64,000 nt of DNA, from NCBI GenBank assembly GCA_025449645.1, contig JANWIY010000085.1:1-64000 (forward strand), in the 5' to 3' direction. The translations under genes were made by a program, and so were the position numbers. The DNA is from Chitinophagaceae bacterium. Its GTDB lineage: Bacteria > Bacteroidota > Bacteroidia > Chitinophagales > Chitinophagaceae. Numbering within the stretch: position 1 is the stretch's first letter; the number at the start of each line of letters is the position of its first letter. Below, piece by piece: positions 42,807-51,652 of the stretch. Below the pieces are notes generated by a model. That model worked only from the letters and a program-made list of their open reading frames with translations. It ran no database searches and was not told the origin of the DNA.

Positions 42807-45740
42807 ATGACTTCCATAAATGAAAAGCTGAGCGCATTATCCGGGCAATTGGCAGGCGAACTCTATACAGATGACCGCATGAGGATCCTTTACGCAACCG
42901 ACGCGTCCGCCTACCGGGAGATGCCTCTGGCTGTGGCCATCCCAAAATCAAAGGATGACCTCAGGATACTGATTGATTTTGCAAGGGAAAATCAAACCTC
43001 TCTCGTACCAAGAACTGCCGGCACCTCATTGGCAGGCCAGGTCGTCGGTAATGGAATCATCGTGGACGTTTCAAAAAACTTCAACCAAATCCTCGAGCTG
43101 AATACAGCAGAACGCTGGGTAAAAGTGCAGCCAGGGGTGATCCGGGATGAACTGAATATGTTCCTGATGCCATATGGTTTATTTTTTGGGCCGGAAACCT
43201 CCACAGCCAACCGCGCGATGATCGGAGGCATGGTGGGAAATAATTCCTGCGGTTCCAATTCTGTCGTCTATGGCAGCACAAGGGAACACCTGCTTGCAGT
43301 GAACGCCCTGCTCAGCGATGGCTCCGAGACCGTATTCACATCGGTAACCATTGATGAATTTCACCTGAAGTGCGAGCGCCAGGATCTGGAGGGAAGTATT
43401 TACAGGACCGTAAGATCCATGCTGGGAAATACTGTCAACCAAACTGAAATAAAGAATCAGTTTCCGAAGAAAAGTGTAGAAAGAAGGAATACCGGCTATG
43501 CCCTGGACATTCTGATGAATTCAGCACCTTTTGTTGCAGGCGGGCCAGATTTTAATTTTTGCAAACTTATTGCCGGTTCAGAAGGCACACTGGCATTCAT
43601 CACGGAAATAAAATTGAATATTATTCCGATCCCTCCGGGGGAAACCGGTTTGCTTTGTGTTCATTTCCATTCAGTGGACGAATCCCTGCGTGCAAACCTG
43701 ATTGCCATTAAATATCACCCCAGTGCCAGTGAACTGATCGACCATTATATTCTCGAGTGCACCAAAGAAAATATCGAGCAAAACAAGAACCGTTTCTTTG
43801 TGAAAGGCGATCCGGGCGCCATCCTCGTCATTGAATTCAAAAGGCCTGGCAGAAAAGAAATTGAAGAGATCGCAAATCAGGTAGCAGATGAAATGAAGCT
43901 TGCTGGCCTGGGATATCATTATCCCTTGTTATTTGGAGAAGAAAGTAAAAAAATCTGGAGCCTGCGGAAGGCCGGACTGGGCCTCCTGGGCAATATGCCG
44001 GGAGATGAAAAGGCCGTACCGGTTATTGAGGACACGGCAGTAGATGTGCAGGACCTCCCGCAATATATTTCTGATTTTAATTTGATACTTGAAAAATATG
44101 GTTTGCATGCCGTGCACTATGCCCATGCGGGTTCCGGCGAAATACACCTTCGCCCTATCATTAACCTGAAAACAGCAGAAGGAAATAAACTCTTCAGGAC
44201 CATCGCTGAGGAAATAGCGTCCCTGGTTAAGAGATACCGGGGTTCCCTGAGTGGGGAGCACGGGGATGGAAGGCTGAGAGGTGAATTCATCAGGCAAATG
44301 GTTGGCGACAGGAATTATGAATTGTTCAGAACCATTAAAAGAACCTGGGATCCTGCAAATATTTTCAACCCGAACAAGATTGTGGATACTCCTCCGATGA
44401 ATACCATGCTGCGTTATGCACCCGGGCAAAAAACACCTGAATTCAAAACCGTTTTTCGTTTCATGGGACAGAGCATATTGCAGCATGCGGAACAATGCAA
44501 TGGCACGGGGGATTGCCGCAAAACCCATCTGTCCGGCGGTACGATGTGTCCTTCCTATATGGCTACCAGGAATGAGAAAGATACGACGAGGGCAAGAGCA
44601 AATATATTGAGGGAATATCTCACCAATTCCAACAAGCTTAACCGCTTCGATCAAAAGGAAATACTGGATGTCATGGATCTTTGCCTTAGCTGCAAGGCTT
44701 GCAAATCAGAATGCCCTTCCAATGTTGACGTGGCCAAACTCAAGGCAGAATTTCTCCAACAATATCATGATGCCAACGGTGTGCCATTCCGGTCAAAGCT
44801 TATCGCGAATTTCAACCGCTCAGCCAGACTTGGATCCCTGGCACCTGGAATCTATAATTTCATGATGACCAATCCTGCGGTCAGCAGTTTATTAAAGCGC
44901 ATTTCAGGCTTTGCGCAGGATCGGTCCATGCCTACCCTTCATAAAGCAAGTTTGTTAAAATGGTATAGGAAAAGAAAACCGACCACACCGCCGAATCGCG
45001 CCGGGAATGGTAGAAAACTGTATTTGTTTTGCGATGAATTTACCAATTACAATGACACGGAAATAGGCATCAAAGCCATACTCTTACTGGAAAAATTGGG
45101 CTACGAAGTGATTATTCCTGCACATGAAGAAAGCGGAAGGGCCTGGATGTCCAAAGGTTTGCTGAGAGAAGCAAAAAAAATAGCAAACAAAAATATAGTT
45201 ACCCTGAGTAAGCTGGTGAACACCGAATCTCCCCTGCTCGGAATTGAACCCAGTGCTATCCTGGCTTTCCGGGATGAATATATTGATCTGGCAGATGATG
45301 AAAATCTCGAAGCGGCCAAAATACTATCGGCGAACACATTCATGCTAGACGAGTTCATGGCAATTGAAATAGCAAGGGGAAATATTAAAAAAGAGCTTTT
45401 CACGAAAGAAAAACGGTTTATTAAATTGCACGGGCATTGCCAGCAGAAAGCATTATCATCTATCACCCCTACCATCAGTATGCTTTCCATTCCCGAAAAT
45501 TATAAGGTGGAAAACATTCCCTCAGGCTGTTGCGGAATGGCAGGATCCTTTGGATTTGAAAAAGAGCATTATGAGCTTTCAATGAAAATCGCCGAACTGG
45601 TCTTGTTGCCTGCCGTAAGGAAAGAAGCAGAAGATGTTATCATTGCTGCGCCGGGAACAAGTTGCCGCCACCAGATTAAAGACGGAACCGGAAGGATAGC
45701 CTTGCATCCGGTTGAAATTCTTTATCATGCCCTTCTATAG
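42807..45740 (+). CDS. FAD-linked oxidase / Fe-S / CCG-domain oxidoreductase (D-lactate dehydrogenase type)
   Basis: 977 residues. A PCMH-type FAD-binding domain (about 25-260: PRTAGTSLAGQVVGNGIIVDVS, GGMVGNNSCGSNSVVYGSTREH) is followed by the FAD-oxidase C-terminal domain (to about 530, with LSGEHGDGRLRGEF). A double 4Fe-4S module follows: CNGTGDCRKTH...MCPSYMATR and CLSCKACKSECPS. A cysteine-rich CCG domain ends it (GHCQQKA, SGCCGMAGSFGFEK). Such fused proteins oxidise D-lactate or D-2-hydroxyglutarate and pass electrons to the respiratory chain. It is monocistronic. The exact substrate cannot be told. Confidence 0.93.
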   Translation: MTSINEKLSALSGQLAGELYTDDRMRILYATDASAYREMPLAVAIPKSKDDLRILIDFARENQTSLVPRTAGTSLAGQVVGNGIIVDVSKNFNQILELNTAERWVKVQPGVIRDELNMFLMPYGLFFGPETSTANRAMIGGMVGNNSCGSNSVVYGSTREHLLAVNALLSDGSETVFTSVTIDEFHLKCERQDLEGSIYRTVRSMLGNTVNQTEIKNQFPKKSVERRNTGYALDILMNSAPFVAGGPDFNFCKLIAGSEGTLAFITEIKLNIIPIPPGETGLLCVHFHSVDESLRANLIAIKYHPSASELIDHYILECTKENIEQNKNRFFVKGDPGAILVIEFKRPGRKEIEEIANQVADEMKLAGLGYHYPLLFGEESKKIWSLRKAGLGLLGNMPGDEKAVPVIEDTAVDVQDLPQYISDFNLILEKYGLHAVHYAHAGSGEIHLRPIINLKTAEGNKLFRTIAEEIASLVKRYRGSLSGEHGDGRLRGEFIRQMVGDRNYELFRTIKRTWDPANIFNPNKIVDTPPMNTMLRYAPGQKTPEFKTVFRFMGQSILQHAEQCNGTGDCRKTHLSGGTMCPSYMATRNEKDTTRARANILREYLTNSNKLNRFDQKEILDVMDLCLSCKACKSECPSNVDVAKLKAEFLQQYHDANGVPFRSKLIANFNRSARLGSLAPGIYNFMMTNPAVSSLLKRISGFAQDRSMPTLHKASLLKWYRKRKPTTPPNRAGNGRKLYLFCDEFTNYNDTEIGIKAILLLEKLGYEVIIPAHEESGRAWMSKGLLREAKKIANKNIVTLSKLVNTESPLLGIEPSAILAFRDEYIDLADDENLEAAKILSANTFMLDEFMAIEIARGNIKKELFTKEKRFIKLHGHCQQKALSSITPTISMLSIPENYKVENIPSGCCGMAGSFGFEKEHYELSMKIAELVLLPAVRKEAEDVIIAAPGTSCRHQIKDGTGRIALHPVEILYHALL

Positions 45741-45893
45741 AACTGAAAAAATTATTTTAACCTGCCGTAATTGTAGTCTGAACCGAAAAAGCCTTTCAGC
45801 AGGATAAATTTAAATGGGTTTAGAAGCACCAGATAATGAAATTGCCTAACTTTCATTTTGTCATTGAACCATCCTACGAATTAAAATGACTAT

Positions 45894-46700
45894 ATGTTTT
45901 ACACCCAGTCATTCCGGCCCGATAATTTACTCCGGAATGTAATCGACTCTTATTTGTATGTGAAGGCAGAATTGGATGGTCCCTGCACGGATTATAGTTT
46001 TCTCCCAAAAGTTAACCAGCAACTTTCTTTCAATCTCGGTCGGGAAAAAACAATCTTTGACCTGGATAACCAGGAATATGTTCCTTCCGATATACTGATC
46101 GGGCAGAATAACCGAACCTGCCGGATAAAGGTATTCAATGGTATGAACCGGCTGATTATAAATCTGAAACCTTTGGGCTGGTATAAATTATTTAAGGTGC
46201 CAGCGCATCGTTTTATTAACCGGAGCACCAATTTGATTAGTTTATTGGGAAATGAAATTGTCTTAATCATTCAGCAAATAAAGGAATGCCAGGACAATAA
46301 AAAGCAAATAAAATTGCTGGATGTTTTTTTTCTTGAACGGCTTCAGCAGCAGGGAAACTGCAAAAACCTGGAAGAAGCAGTGAAGCTGATCCACGAAGCA
46401 AAAGGAAATATTACCGTTAACCAGCTGGAAAGAGAGGTATTTATTACACGAAGAAGCCTTGAGCGTTATTTTTTGGATCAGGCTGGTTTATATCCAAAAA
46501 TGTATGCGCGTATTGTACGCTTTAAGGAAACCATAAAATATCTTGAAAAAAATCAAAAGCCAAATTGGCCTTATTTCACGAATGGGCTGGGCTATTGCGA
46601 CCAAAGTCATTTTATTAATGAATTTCAACATTTTGCTGGATGCGCCCCAACGCGATATTTCGAGCAGCCCCTGGGTTTTGAGATGGCACTGAAAACTTAA
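45894..46700 (+). CDS. AraC-family transcriptional regulator
   Basis: 268 residues. The N-terminal half (about 1-130) resembles the AraC-associated DUF6597 cupin-like domain (FLPKVNQQLSFNLG). A C-terminal AraC HTH (about 165-260) shows ITVNQLEREVFITRRSLERYFLDQAGLYPKMYARIVRF and the second helix pair GYCDQSHFINEFQHFAGCAPTRY. It sits 71 bases before the DsrE-like/TsdA-like pair on the same strand and may control it. Confidence 0.93.
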   Translation: MFYTQSFRPDNLLRNVIDSYLYVKAELDGPCTDYSFLPKVNQQLSFNLGREKTIFDLDNQEYVPSDILIGQNNRTCRIKVFNGMNRLIINLKPLGWYKLFKVPAHRFINRSTNLISLLGNEIVLIIQQIKECQDNKKQIKLLDVFFLERLQQQGNCKNLEEAVKLIHEAKGNITVNQLEREVFITRRSLERYFLDQAGLYPKMYARIVRFKETIKYLEKNQKPNWPYFTNGLGYCDQSHFINEFQHFAGCAPTRYFEQPLGFEMALKT

Positions 46701-46771
46701 TAATTGTCACTTTTTTCCAATATTTCATCCAAAAGGGATTTTAGCTTACACTCCAACCAAATTTAATTGAC

Positions 46772-47467
46772 ATGGAAAACACCAACCAGAAAAATGGAAA
46801 CCCGAGAAGGGATTTTCTCGGGAAACTCGCTGCCGGGGCGGCCGCCGTTGGCATGGCCACCCTGCCGAATCCGGCAAAAGCAATGTCCCTGACGGAAACG
46901 GCCTTCAAATATGCCGACGATCCGGAGCTATGGCTCGCCAGAATTAAAGGAAAACACAAGATTGTATTTGATGTGACCGCTCCACACGAGATCTTTCCCT
47001 TTGCGTGGCCAAAAGTATTTTTGATGACGAATGGCGCAGCGGCAAAGGATTGTACAGCAGTTGTGATCCTGCGGCACAGCGCCATTCCCTATGCCCTCGG
47101 AAATGATATTTGGGCTAAATATAAATTCGGAGAAATGTTCAAAATGAATGATCCGAAAACCAACGCCCCTTCAGTTCGCAATCCATTCTGGCAACCGAAG
47201 CCCGGGGACTACTCCGCGCCGGGGCTGGGGAATGTGGACATCGGTATCAATCAGCTGATGGACGATGGTGTACTTTTTTGTGCCTGTGATGTTGCCCTTA
47301 CTGTGTTTAGTGCCATGGCGGCCGGAAGCATGAATATGAGCGCAGGAGATGTAAAAAAAGAGTGGCTGGCTGGTGTATTGCCCGGCATCCAGGTTGTTCC
47401 ATCCGGCGTTTGGGCTGTTGGCCGGACGCAGGAACATGGTTGCTCATATTGTTTTGTGGGCGAATGA
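46772..47467 (+). CDS. Tat-exported DsrE-like sulfur-family protein
   Basis: 231 residues. A twin-arginine signal (RRDFLGKLAAGAAAVG, R12-R13) is followed by cleavage near AKAM. The mature protein has a DsrE-type alpha/beta core: HKIVFDVTAP, CTAVVILRHSAIPYAL, MDDGVLFCACDVAL with C170 and C172, and the end VVPSGVWAVGRTQEHGCSYCF with two more Cys. DsrE-family proteins handle protein-bound sulfur; Tat export suggests it folds in the cytoplasm with a cofactor or metal. Its stop overlaps the next start (ATGA), tying it to the TsdA-like cytochrome. Confidence 0.8.
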   Translation: MENTNQKNGNPRRDFLGKLAAGAAAVGMATLPNPAKAMSLTETAFKYADDPELWLARIKGKHKIVFDVTAPHEIFPFAWPKVFLMTNGAAAKDCTAVVILRHSAIPYALGNDIWAKYKFGEMFKMNDPKTNAPSVRNPFWQPKPGDYSAPGLGNVDIGINQLMDDGVLFCACDVALTVFSAMAAGSMNMSAGDVKKEWLAGVLPGIQVVPSGVWAVGRTQEHGCSYCFVGE

Positions 47468-48456
47468 AGCGAGCAACAATTATTATTTTAATTGCCATTC
47501 TGCTTATCATCCTGGCAGGGAAAATTATTTTTTTCCCCGGTCATAAAAAAAATGCAGATGCAAGGTCCGGCGGACCGATATCGAAAATTTCAGAGAAGAC
47601 TGAATGGCTGGCGCCGGATACAAGTCTTATTCCGCATACGGCGGAGGGCGATTTGATCCGTTTAGGCCGCAGGCTTATTGCAAATACTTCATTTTATTTC
47701 GGTCCGGCGGGTACCATCAACCATCGCGCAAACGGAATGAATTGTCAGAATTGCCATCTGGATGCAGGTACCCGCATTTTTTCCAACAGCTTTGCTGCTG
47801 TAGCCTCCACATATCCCTTATTCAGGTCCAGAAGCGGAAGGATCGAATCCATAGAATTCAGGATCAATGAATGCCTGGAAAGGAGCCTGAATGGCAGAAA
47901 AATAGACAGCGGCAGTACGGAAATGAAAAGCATGGTAGCCTATTTGAAATGGGTGGGTAAAGAGGTTCTGAAAGAATCAAGGCCCCGCGGCGCTGGTACG
48001 GAGGAATTGGCCTTTCTGGACAGACAGGCCGATACACTCAAAGGCAGGCTTGTGTTTCAGCTGAAATGCCAGGTTTGCCACGGCCCGGACGGCCAGGGAA
48101 TCTTAGCAATCGATAAGAATTCATACATCTATCCGCCGCTCTGGGGCGAACATAGTTACAACACAGCAGCTGGTTTGTACCGGCTCACCAAATTGGCGGG
48201 GTATATTAAATATTCCATGCCCTTCGGCACAAGGTATCCTGCTCCCCAACTGACAGATGAACAAATCTGGGATGTTGGGGGTTTCATAAATTCAATGCCG
48301 CGCCCGGTTAAGTTTTTTAAATATGATTGGCCCGTGCTGGAAACCAAACCAGTGGATTATCCATTCGGCCCCTACACGGATAGCTTTTCAGAGCAACAAC
48401 ATAAATACGGCCCTTTTGGTCCGATAAAAAAAGCAAAGGGAGCACTCTCAAAGTAG
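47464..48456 (+). CDS. TsdA-like dihaem cytochrome c (thiosulfate dehydrogenase family)
   Basis: 330 residues from ATG 47464; the track start is in the wrong place because this ATG overlaps the upstream stop. One N-terminal membrane anchor (about 5-20) precedes two cytochrome domains with haem motifs CQNCH (C94) and CQVCH (C202). Around the first, MNCQNCHLDAGTR and later RIESIEFRINECLERSLNGR are typical of TsdA, which oxidises thiosulfate to tetrathionate or works in reverse. It is anchored to the outer face of the inner membrane. Partner electron carriers are not in the window. Confidence 0.85.
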   Translation: MKRATIIILIAILLIILAGKIIFFPGHKKNADARSGGPISKISEKTEWLAPDTSLIPHTAEGDLIRLGRRLIANTSFYFGPAGTINHRANGMNCQNCHLDAGTRIFSNSFAAVASTYPLFRSRSGRIESIEFRINECLERSLNGRKIDSGSTEMKSMVAYLKWVGKEVLKESRPRGAGTEELAFLDRQADTLKGRLVFQLKCQVCHGPDGQGILAIDKNSYIYPPLWGEHSYNTAAGLYRLTKLAGYIKYSMPFGTRYPAPQLTDEQIWDVGGFINSMPRPVKFFKYDWPVLETKPVDYPFGPYTDSFSEQQHKYGPFGPIKKAKGALSK

Positions 48457-48496
48457 ACATAATTGAAAGCTGTGCATAGTGTCCTCCTGTATTGAG

Positions 48497-48856
48497 CGCC
48501 TGATTAAACGCTGGCGAAGCTCCATCCATGTGGGGGAATTTTGACCAATTATAATTAACTGGGCATTGCGGAAAAATAGCCAATGCCGGAAATTGTCTGC
48601 GAAGATTTTCTTTCAGGAACAAATCTCCTCCGTAAAGCAGTTGTGAGGCATTGTCGTTTCCCTGTTCACCAGAGCCATGTAATAAAACGACCAGCGCATA
48701 AACATAATCTTTTTTGGGATTTTCAGGATAAAGAATCCGGTACCGCAGGCTATCTCCATTGCAGATAAACATTTCCTTAGGATAGAGACTGCTGTCCTGG
48801 ACCTATATGCGAAAAGTATTACCGGAAAGAAAGAAGAGGATAATAATTTTTTTCAT
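48497..48856 (-). pseudogene. Broken alpha/beta hydrolase (predicted esterase) gene
   Basis: From ATG 48856 a signal-peptide-like start (MKKIIIILFFLSGN-type) is interrupted by an in-frame TAG (48805-48803). The same frame then continues as a clear hydrolase N-terminus: RYRILYPENP, ALVVLLHGSGEQGNDNASQL and FPQCPVNYNWSKFP. After about residue 120 the similarity stops and the frame runs into antisense of the TsdA-like gene, so the catalytic Ser/Asp/His part is missing. Premature stop plus 3' truncation make this a pseudogene. The exact end is approximate. The remaining ~230 bases before the next gene show only a -7 box. Confidence 0.8.
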
Positions 48857-49015
48857 GAAAATTTTTTATGAATTCGTTACTGGTTTTATGGCATCCTTTC
48901 TGCCAGCTAAACGGATCATGGCCCAAAAGACCTCCGGTTAGAAGCTGAAAGTAAAAGATATGGTGATAATCACATTTGAAATAATTGAATCTTAGCGTTT
49001 TTGATCTGATTTTAG

Positions 49016-49023
49016 TAAATTTG
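49016..49023 (+). promoter_or_regulatory. Candidate -7 element of the GMC oxidoreductase operon
   Basis: TAAATTTG matches TAnnTTTG exactly, about 68 bases before the small-subunit ATG at 49092. No -33 box at the normal distance. Confidence 0.35.
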
Positions 49024-49091
49024 GTCAACCGGCCAAACCGCTGCTTGCCTTTAGAAGAACTCTCATGGTTCACTTTTAGACCCCATATTCA

Positions 49092-49625
49092 ATGCCAAAC
49101 AGACGCGTTGCTATTCAACAGCTTCTTTTTATTTGTGCTGGAACAGTGATCCTACCATCCTGCCTTCAGAACAATGGGAAAGCTTCGATACTTCTGAAAA
49201 GAATAAGTATCTCGGCAGATCAGGAAAAAATGCTTGCCGGGCTGGCGGAGACCATTCTCCCAAAAACGGACTCACCGGGCGCCTGGGATCTCTCCGCGCA
49301 TCTGTTTGCATTGAAAATGGTCGATGATTGTTTCCCCAAACAGAATCAGGAAAAATTTGAACTGGGCCTGAAGGGGTTTGAAAAATTTGCAAAGGAAAAA
49401 TCCGGCAAATCCTTTGTTGATTGCAGCGGTCTGCAGAAAAACGCAATTGTTTCAGATCTGGATGGTAAAAAAAATGACGATGCAAATCTTAATTTTTTCT
49501 ATCAGTCCGTCAAAAAGCTAACCATACAGGCTTACAACACTTCGCAATTTTATTTAACCAATATTCGTGGCTATAAGATGATCCCCGGTAAATTCCAGGG
49601 CTGCGTTCCTTTAAAGGCAGCATAA
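49092..49625 (+). CDS. Gluconate 2-dehydrogenase subunit 3-family protein
   Basis: 177 residues. The N-terminus NRRVAIQQLLFICAGTVILPSC combines a twin-arginine pair with a lipobox, so it may be a Tat-exported lipoprotein. The family landmarks are LAGLAETILPKTDSPGAWD, then KMVDDCFPK and a C-terminal FYQSVKKLTIQAY...GCVPL. It is the small subunit of membrane-bound GMC dehydrogenases and helps export the large subunit, which lacks a signal. It lies 17 bases before the large-subunit gene. Confidence 0.88.
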   Translation: MPNRRVAIQQLLFICAGTVILPSCLQNNGKASILLKRISISADQEKMLAGLAETILPKTDSPGAWDLSAHLFALKMVDDCFPKQNQEKFELGLKGFEKFAKEKSGKSFVDCSGLQKNAIVSDLDGKKNDDANLNFFYQSVKKLTIQAYNTSQFYLTNIRGYKMIPGKFQGCVPLKAA

Positions 49626-49642
49626 TTCATTAATACTTTGAT

Positions 49643-51352
49643 ATGGGCGAAAATAAAGATGGTGTGAAAAACCGCAGTTTTGATGCGATCGTCATTGGCT
49701 CGGGCATGAGTGGCGGATGGGCAGCAAAAGAATTAACCGAAAAGGGATTAAAAACCCTGGTACTCGAAAGAGGACGTGATGTAGTGCATCTTAAGGATTA
49801 TCCCACAACAAATATGATGCCCTGGGAATTTGAACATCGGGGGCAGGTACCCGAAGCAATCCAGGAAGCCAATCCCGTAGTAAGCCGATGTTATGCCTTC
49901 CGGGAGGATGCCATGCATTTTTTTGTTAAGGACACGGAGCATCCGTACGTGCAGGAAAAACCGTTCGACTGGATACGCGGTTATCAGGTTGGCGGAAAAT
50001 CCTTAATGTGGGCACGACAAACCCAGCGCTGGAGTGATTTTGATTTTGAAGGGCCGGCAAGGGATGGTTTTGCAGTAGACTGGCCGATAAGATATAAGGA
50101 CATTGCTCCCTGGTACAGTTATGTCGAGAAATTTGCCGGCATTTCTGGCAATAAAGACGGTCTCGCTGTTTTGCCCGATGGAGAATTTTTGCCGCCGCTC
50201 GAACTCAGCTGCGTGGAAAATTATTTCAAGGATTTTGTTTCAAAGAACTATACTGACAGGCATGTTATTTATGCACGGTGTGCGCATCTTACTGAACCAA
50301 GGCAGATCCATTTGGATCAGGGACGCGGCCAATGCCAGAATAGAAATCTTTGCCAGCGAGGCTGCCCTTTCGGAGGATATTTTGCAAGCAATTCAACCAC
50401 GATACCCTGGGCCCAAAAAACCGGAAACATGACCTTGCGTCCCTACTCCGTTGTTCATTCCGTTATCTACAACGAAAAAATGAATAAGGCTACCGGCGTG
50501 CGCGTCATAGATAGCCACACAAAAGAAATGAGCGAATATTATGCAAGAATCATTTTTGTAAATGCGGCGGCCCTGAACACCAATCTCATTCTGTTAAACT
50601 CAAAGTCGGCCCGGTTTCCCAATGGTCTGGGAAATGATAGTGGCGTTCTCGGAAAATATTTTGCCTTTCATAATTACCGGGGGCATATTTCTGCGGTATA
50701 CGATGGATTTAAAGATACGACGACGGCGGGTGGGCGACCAACAAGCGCTTATATTCCGCGTTTCAGGAATGTGCTTCGCCAGGAAACAGATTTTCTCCGC
50801 GGTTATGCCGCCGGGTTTTTCGGAGCAAGATATTCCTTTCCAAAAGCCGAAGGATTTGGAACAGCCCTAAAGGAAAGTCTTGCTAAAAAAGATTCAGGTC
50901 CCTGGCGCGTAGGTTCTCACATGATGGGCGAGACCATTCCAAAATTGACCAATTTTGCATCCCTGGATGCGAACAAGAAAGATGACTGGGGTATCCCCCT
51001 GCTGGATATTTCGGTTGATTATGACGACAATGATGAAAAGATGGTTAAAGATTTCATGGAGCAACTCAGCGAAATGTACAGTAAGGCGGGTTTTGCTGAA
51101 ATTAAGACCTCAGATAGCAAGCAGGCACCCGGCCTGGATATACATGAGATGGGAGGCGTAAGAATGGGCAAGGATCCAAAAACATCCATGCTGAATAAAT
51201 GGAATCAGCTGCACAGTTGCCCCAATGTATTTGTTACTGACGGTGCGTGCATGACCTCCACCTCCTGCCAAAATCCGTCCCTGACTTATATGGCCATGAC
51301 TGCCCGGGCTTGCGACTATGCCGTTTCGCAGATGAAGAAAAATGAATTGTAG
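49643..51352 (+). CDS. GMC-family FAD oxidoreductase (gluconate dehydrogenase large-subunit type)
   Basis: 569 residues. The FAD-binding site is at the N-terminus: DAIVIGSGMSGGWAAKEL, with ERGRD at the end of the second strand. VGGKSLMWARQTQRW is another GMC landmark. A cysteine cluster (GQCQNRNLCQRGCPFGG, C near 228-240) is seen in this gluconate/sorbitol dehydrogenase group. The C-terminal active site has the paired HEMGGVRMG and SCQNPSLTYMAMTARACDYA. It oxidises a sugar or sugar acid in the periplasm. No cytochrome subunit follows, so electrons must go to a carrier encoded elsewhere. Confidence 0.92.
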   Translation: MGENKDGVKNRSFDAIVIGSGMSGGWAAKELTEKGLKTLVLERGRDVVHLKDYPTTNMMPWEFEHRGQVPEAIQEANPVVSRCYAFREDAMHFFVKDTEHPYVQEKPFDWIRGYQVGGKSLMWARQTQRWSDFDFEGPARDGFAVDWPIRYKDIAPWYSYVEKFAGISGNKDGLAVLPDGEFLPPLELSCVENYFKDFVSKNYTDRHVIYARCAHLTEPRQIHLDQGRGQCQNRNLCQRGCPFGGYFASNSTTIPWAQKTGNMTLRPYSVVHSVIYNEKMNKATGVRVIDSHTKEMSEYYARIIFVNAAALNTNLILLNSKSARFPNGLGNDSGVLGKYFAFHNYRGHISAVYDGFKDTTTAGGRPTSAYIPRFRNVLRQETDFLRGYAAGFFGARYSFPKAEGFGTALKESLAKKDSGPWRVGSHMMGETIPKLTNFASLDANKKDDWGIPLLDISVDYDDNDEKMVKDFMEQLSEMYSKAGFAEIKTSDSKQAPGLDIHEMGGVRMGKDPKTSMLNKWNQLHSCPNVFVTDGACMTSTSCQNPSLTYMAMTARACDYAVSQMKKNEL

Positions 51353-51511
51353 GATCTTTGTAAAAATCTCAATTTCAGCGCCACGCAGCATCTTAGCCAA
51401 ATCCTTTAAGCCAGCATCGTCTTTAAATGGAAATTGTTGGCCGCCTTCAGTGAACCCCGGATCCGTTCTTAATTCCACTTCTGATTTTTCTGAATAAGGA
51501 ATGGCCCGCAT
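51353..51511 (-). other. Possible truncated gene remnant after the GMC gene
   Basis: A minus-strand frame from ATG 51511 reads protein-like for about 50 codons (MRAIPYSEKSEVELRTDPGF, then KDDAGLKDLAKMLRGAE). It then runs into antisense of the GMC gene. A TGA closes it two codons upstream. It may be the tail of a lost gene; I do not recognise it. The rest of the 300-base gap to 51652 is A/T-rich with no other signal. Confidence 0.3.
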
Positions 51512-51652
51512 CCTGATTCAAAACGCAACCGGCTATCCCACTAATCATTTAATGAATTGCCCGATGCAAAAAATAATCTTAAATTTATCGGGAGAAGCGA
51601 CTATTGCAATATTTTTTTAACCCTTTAGCGTTTTTAGCCAAAAAAACTGAAT

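Noticed and set aside
43929-44654. 241-residue minus-strand ORF
   Set aside because: It lies fully antisense inside the FAD/FeS dehydrogenase gene, whose domains are intact; low-complexity shadow.
48819-49073. 84-residue minus-strand ORF
   Set aside because: It overlaps the start of the esterase pseudogene in another frame and has no family-like sequence.
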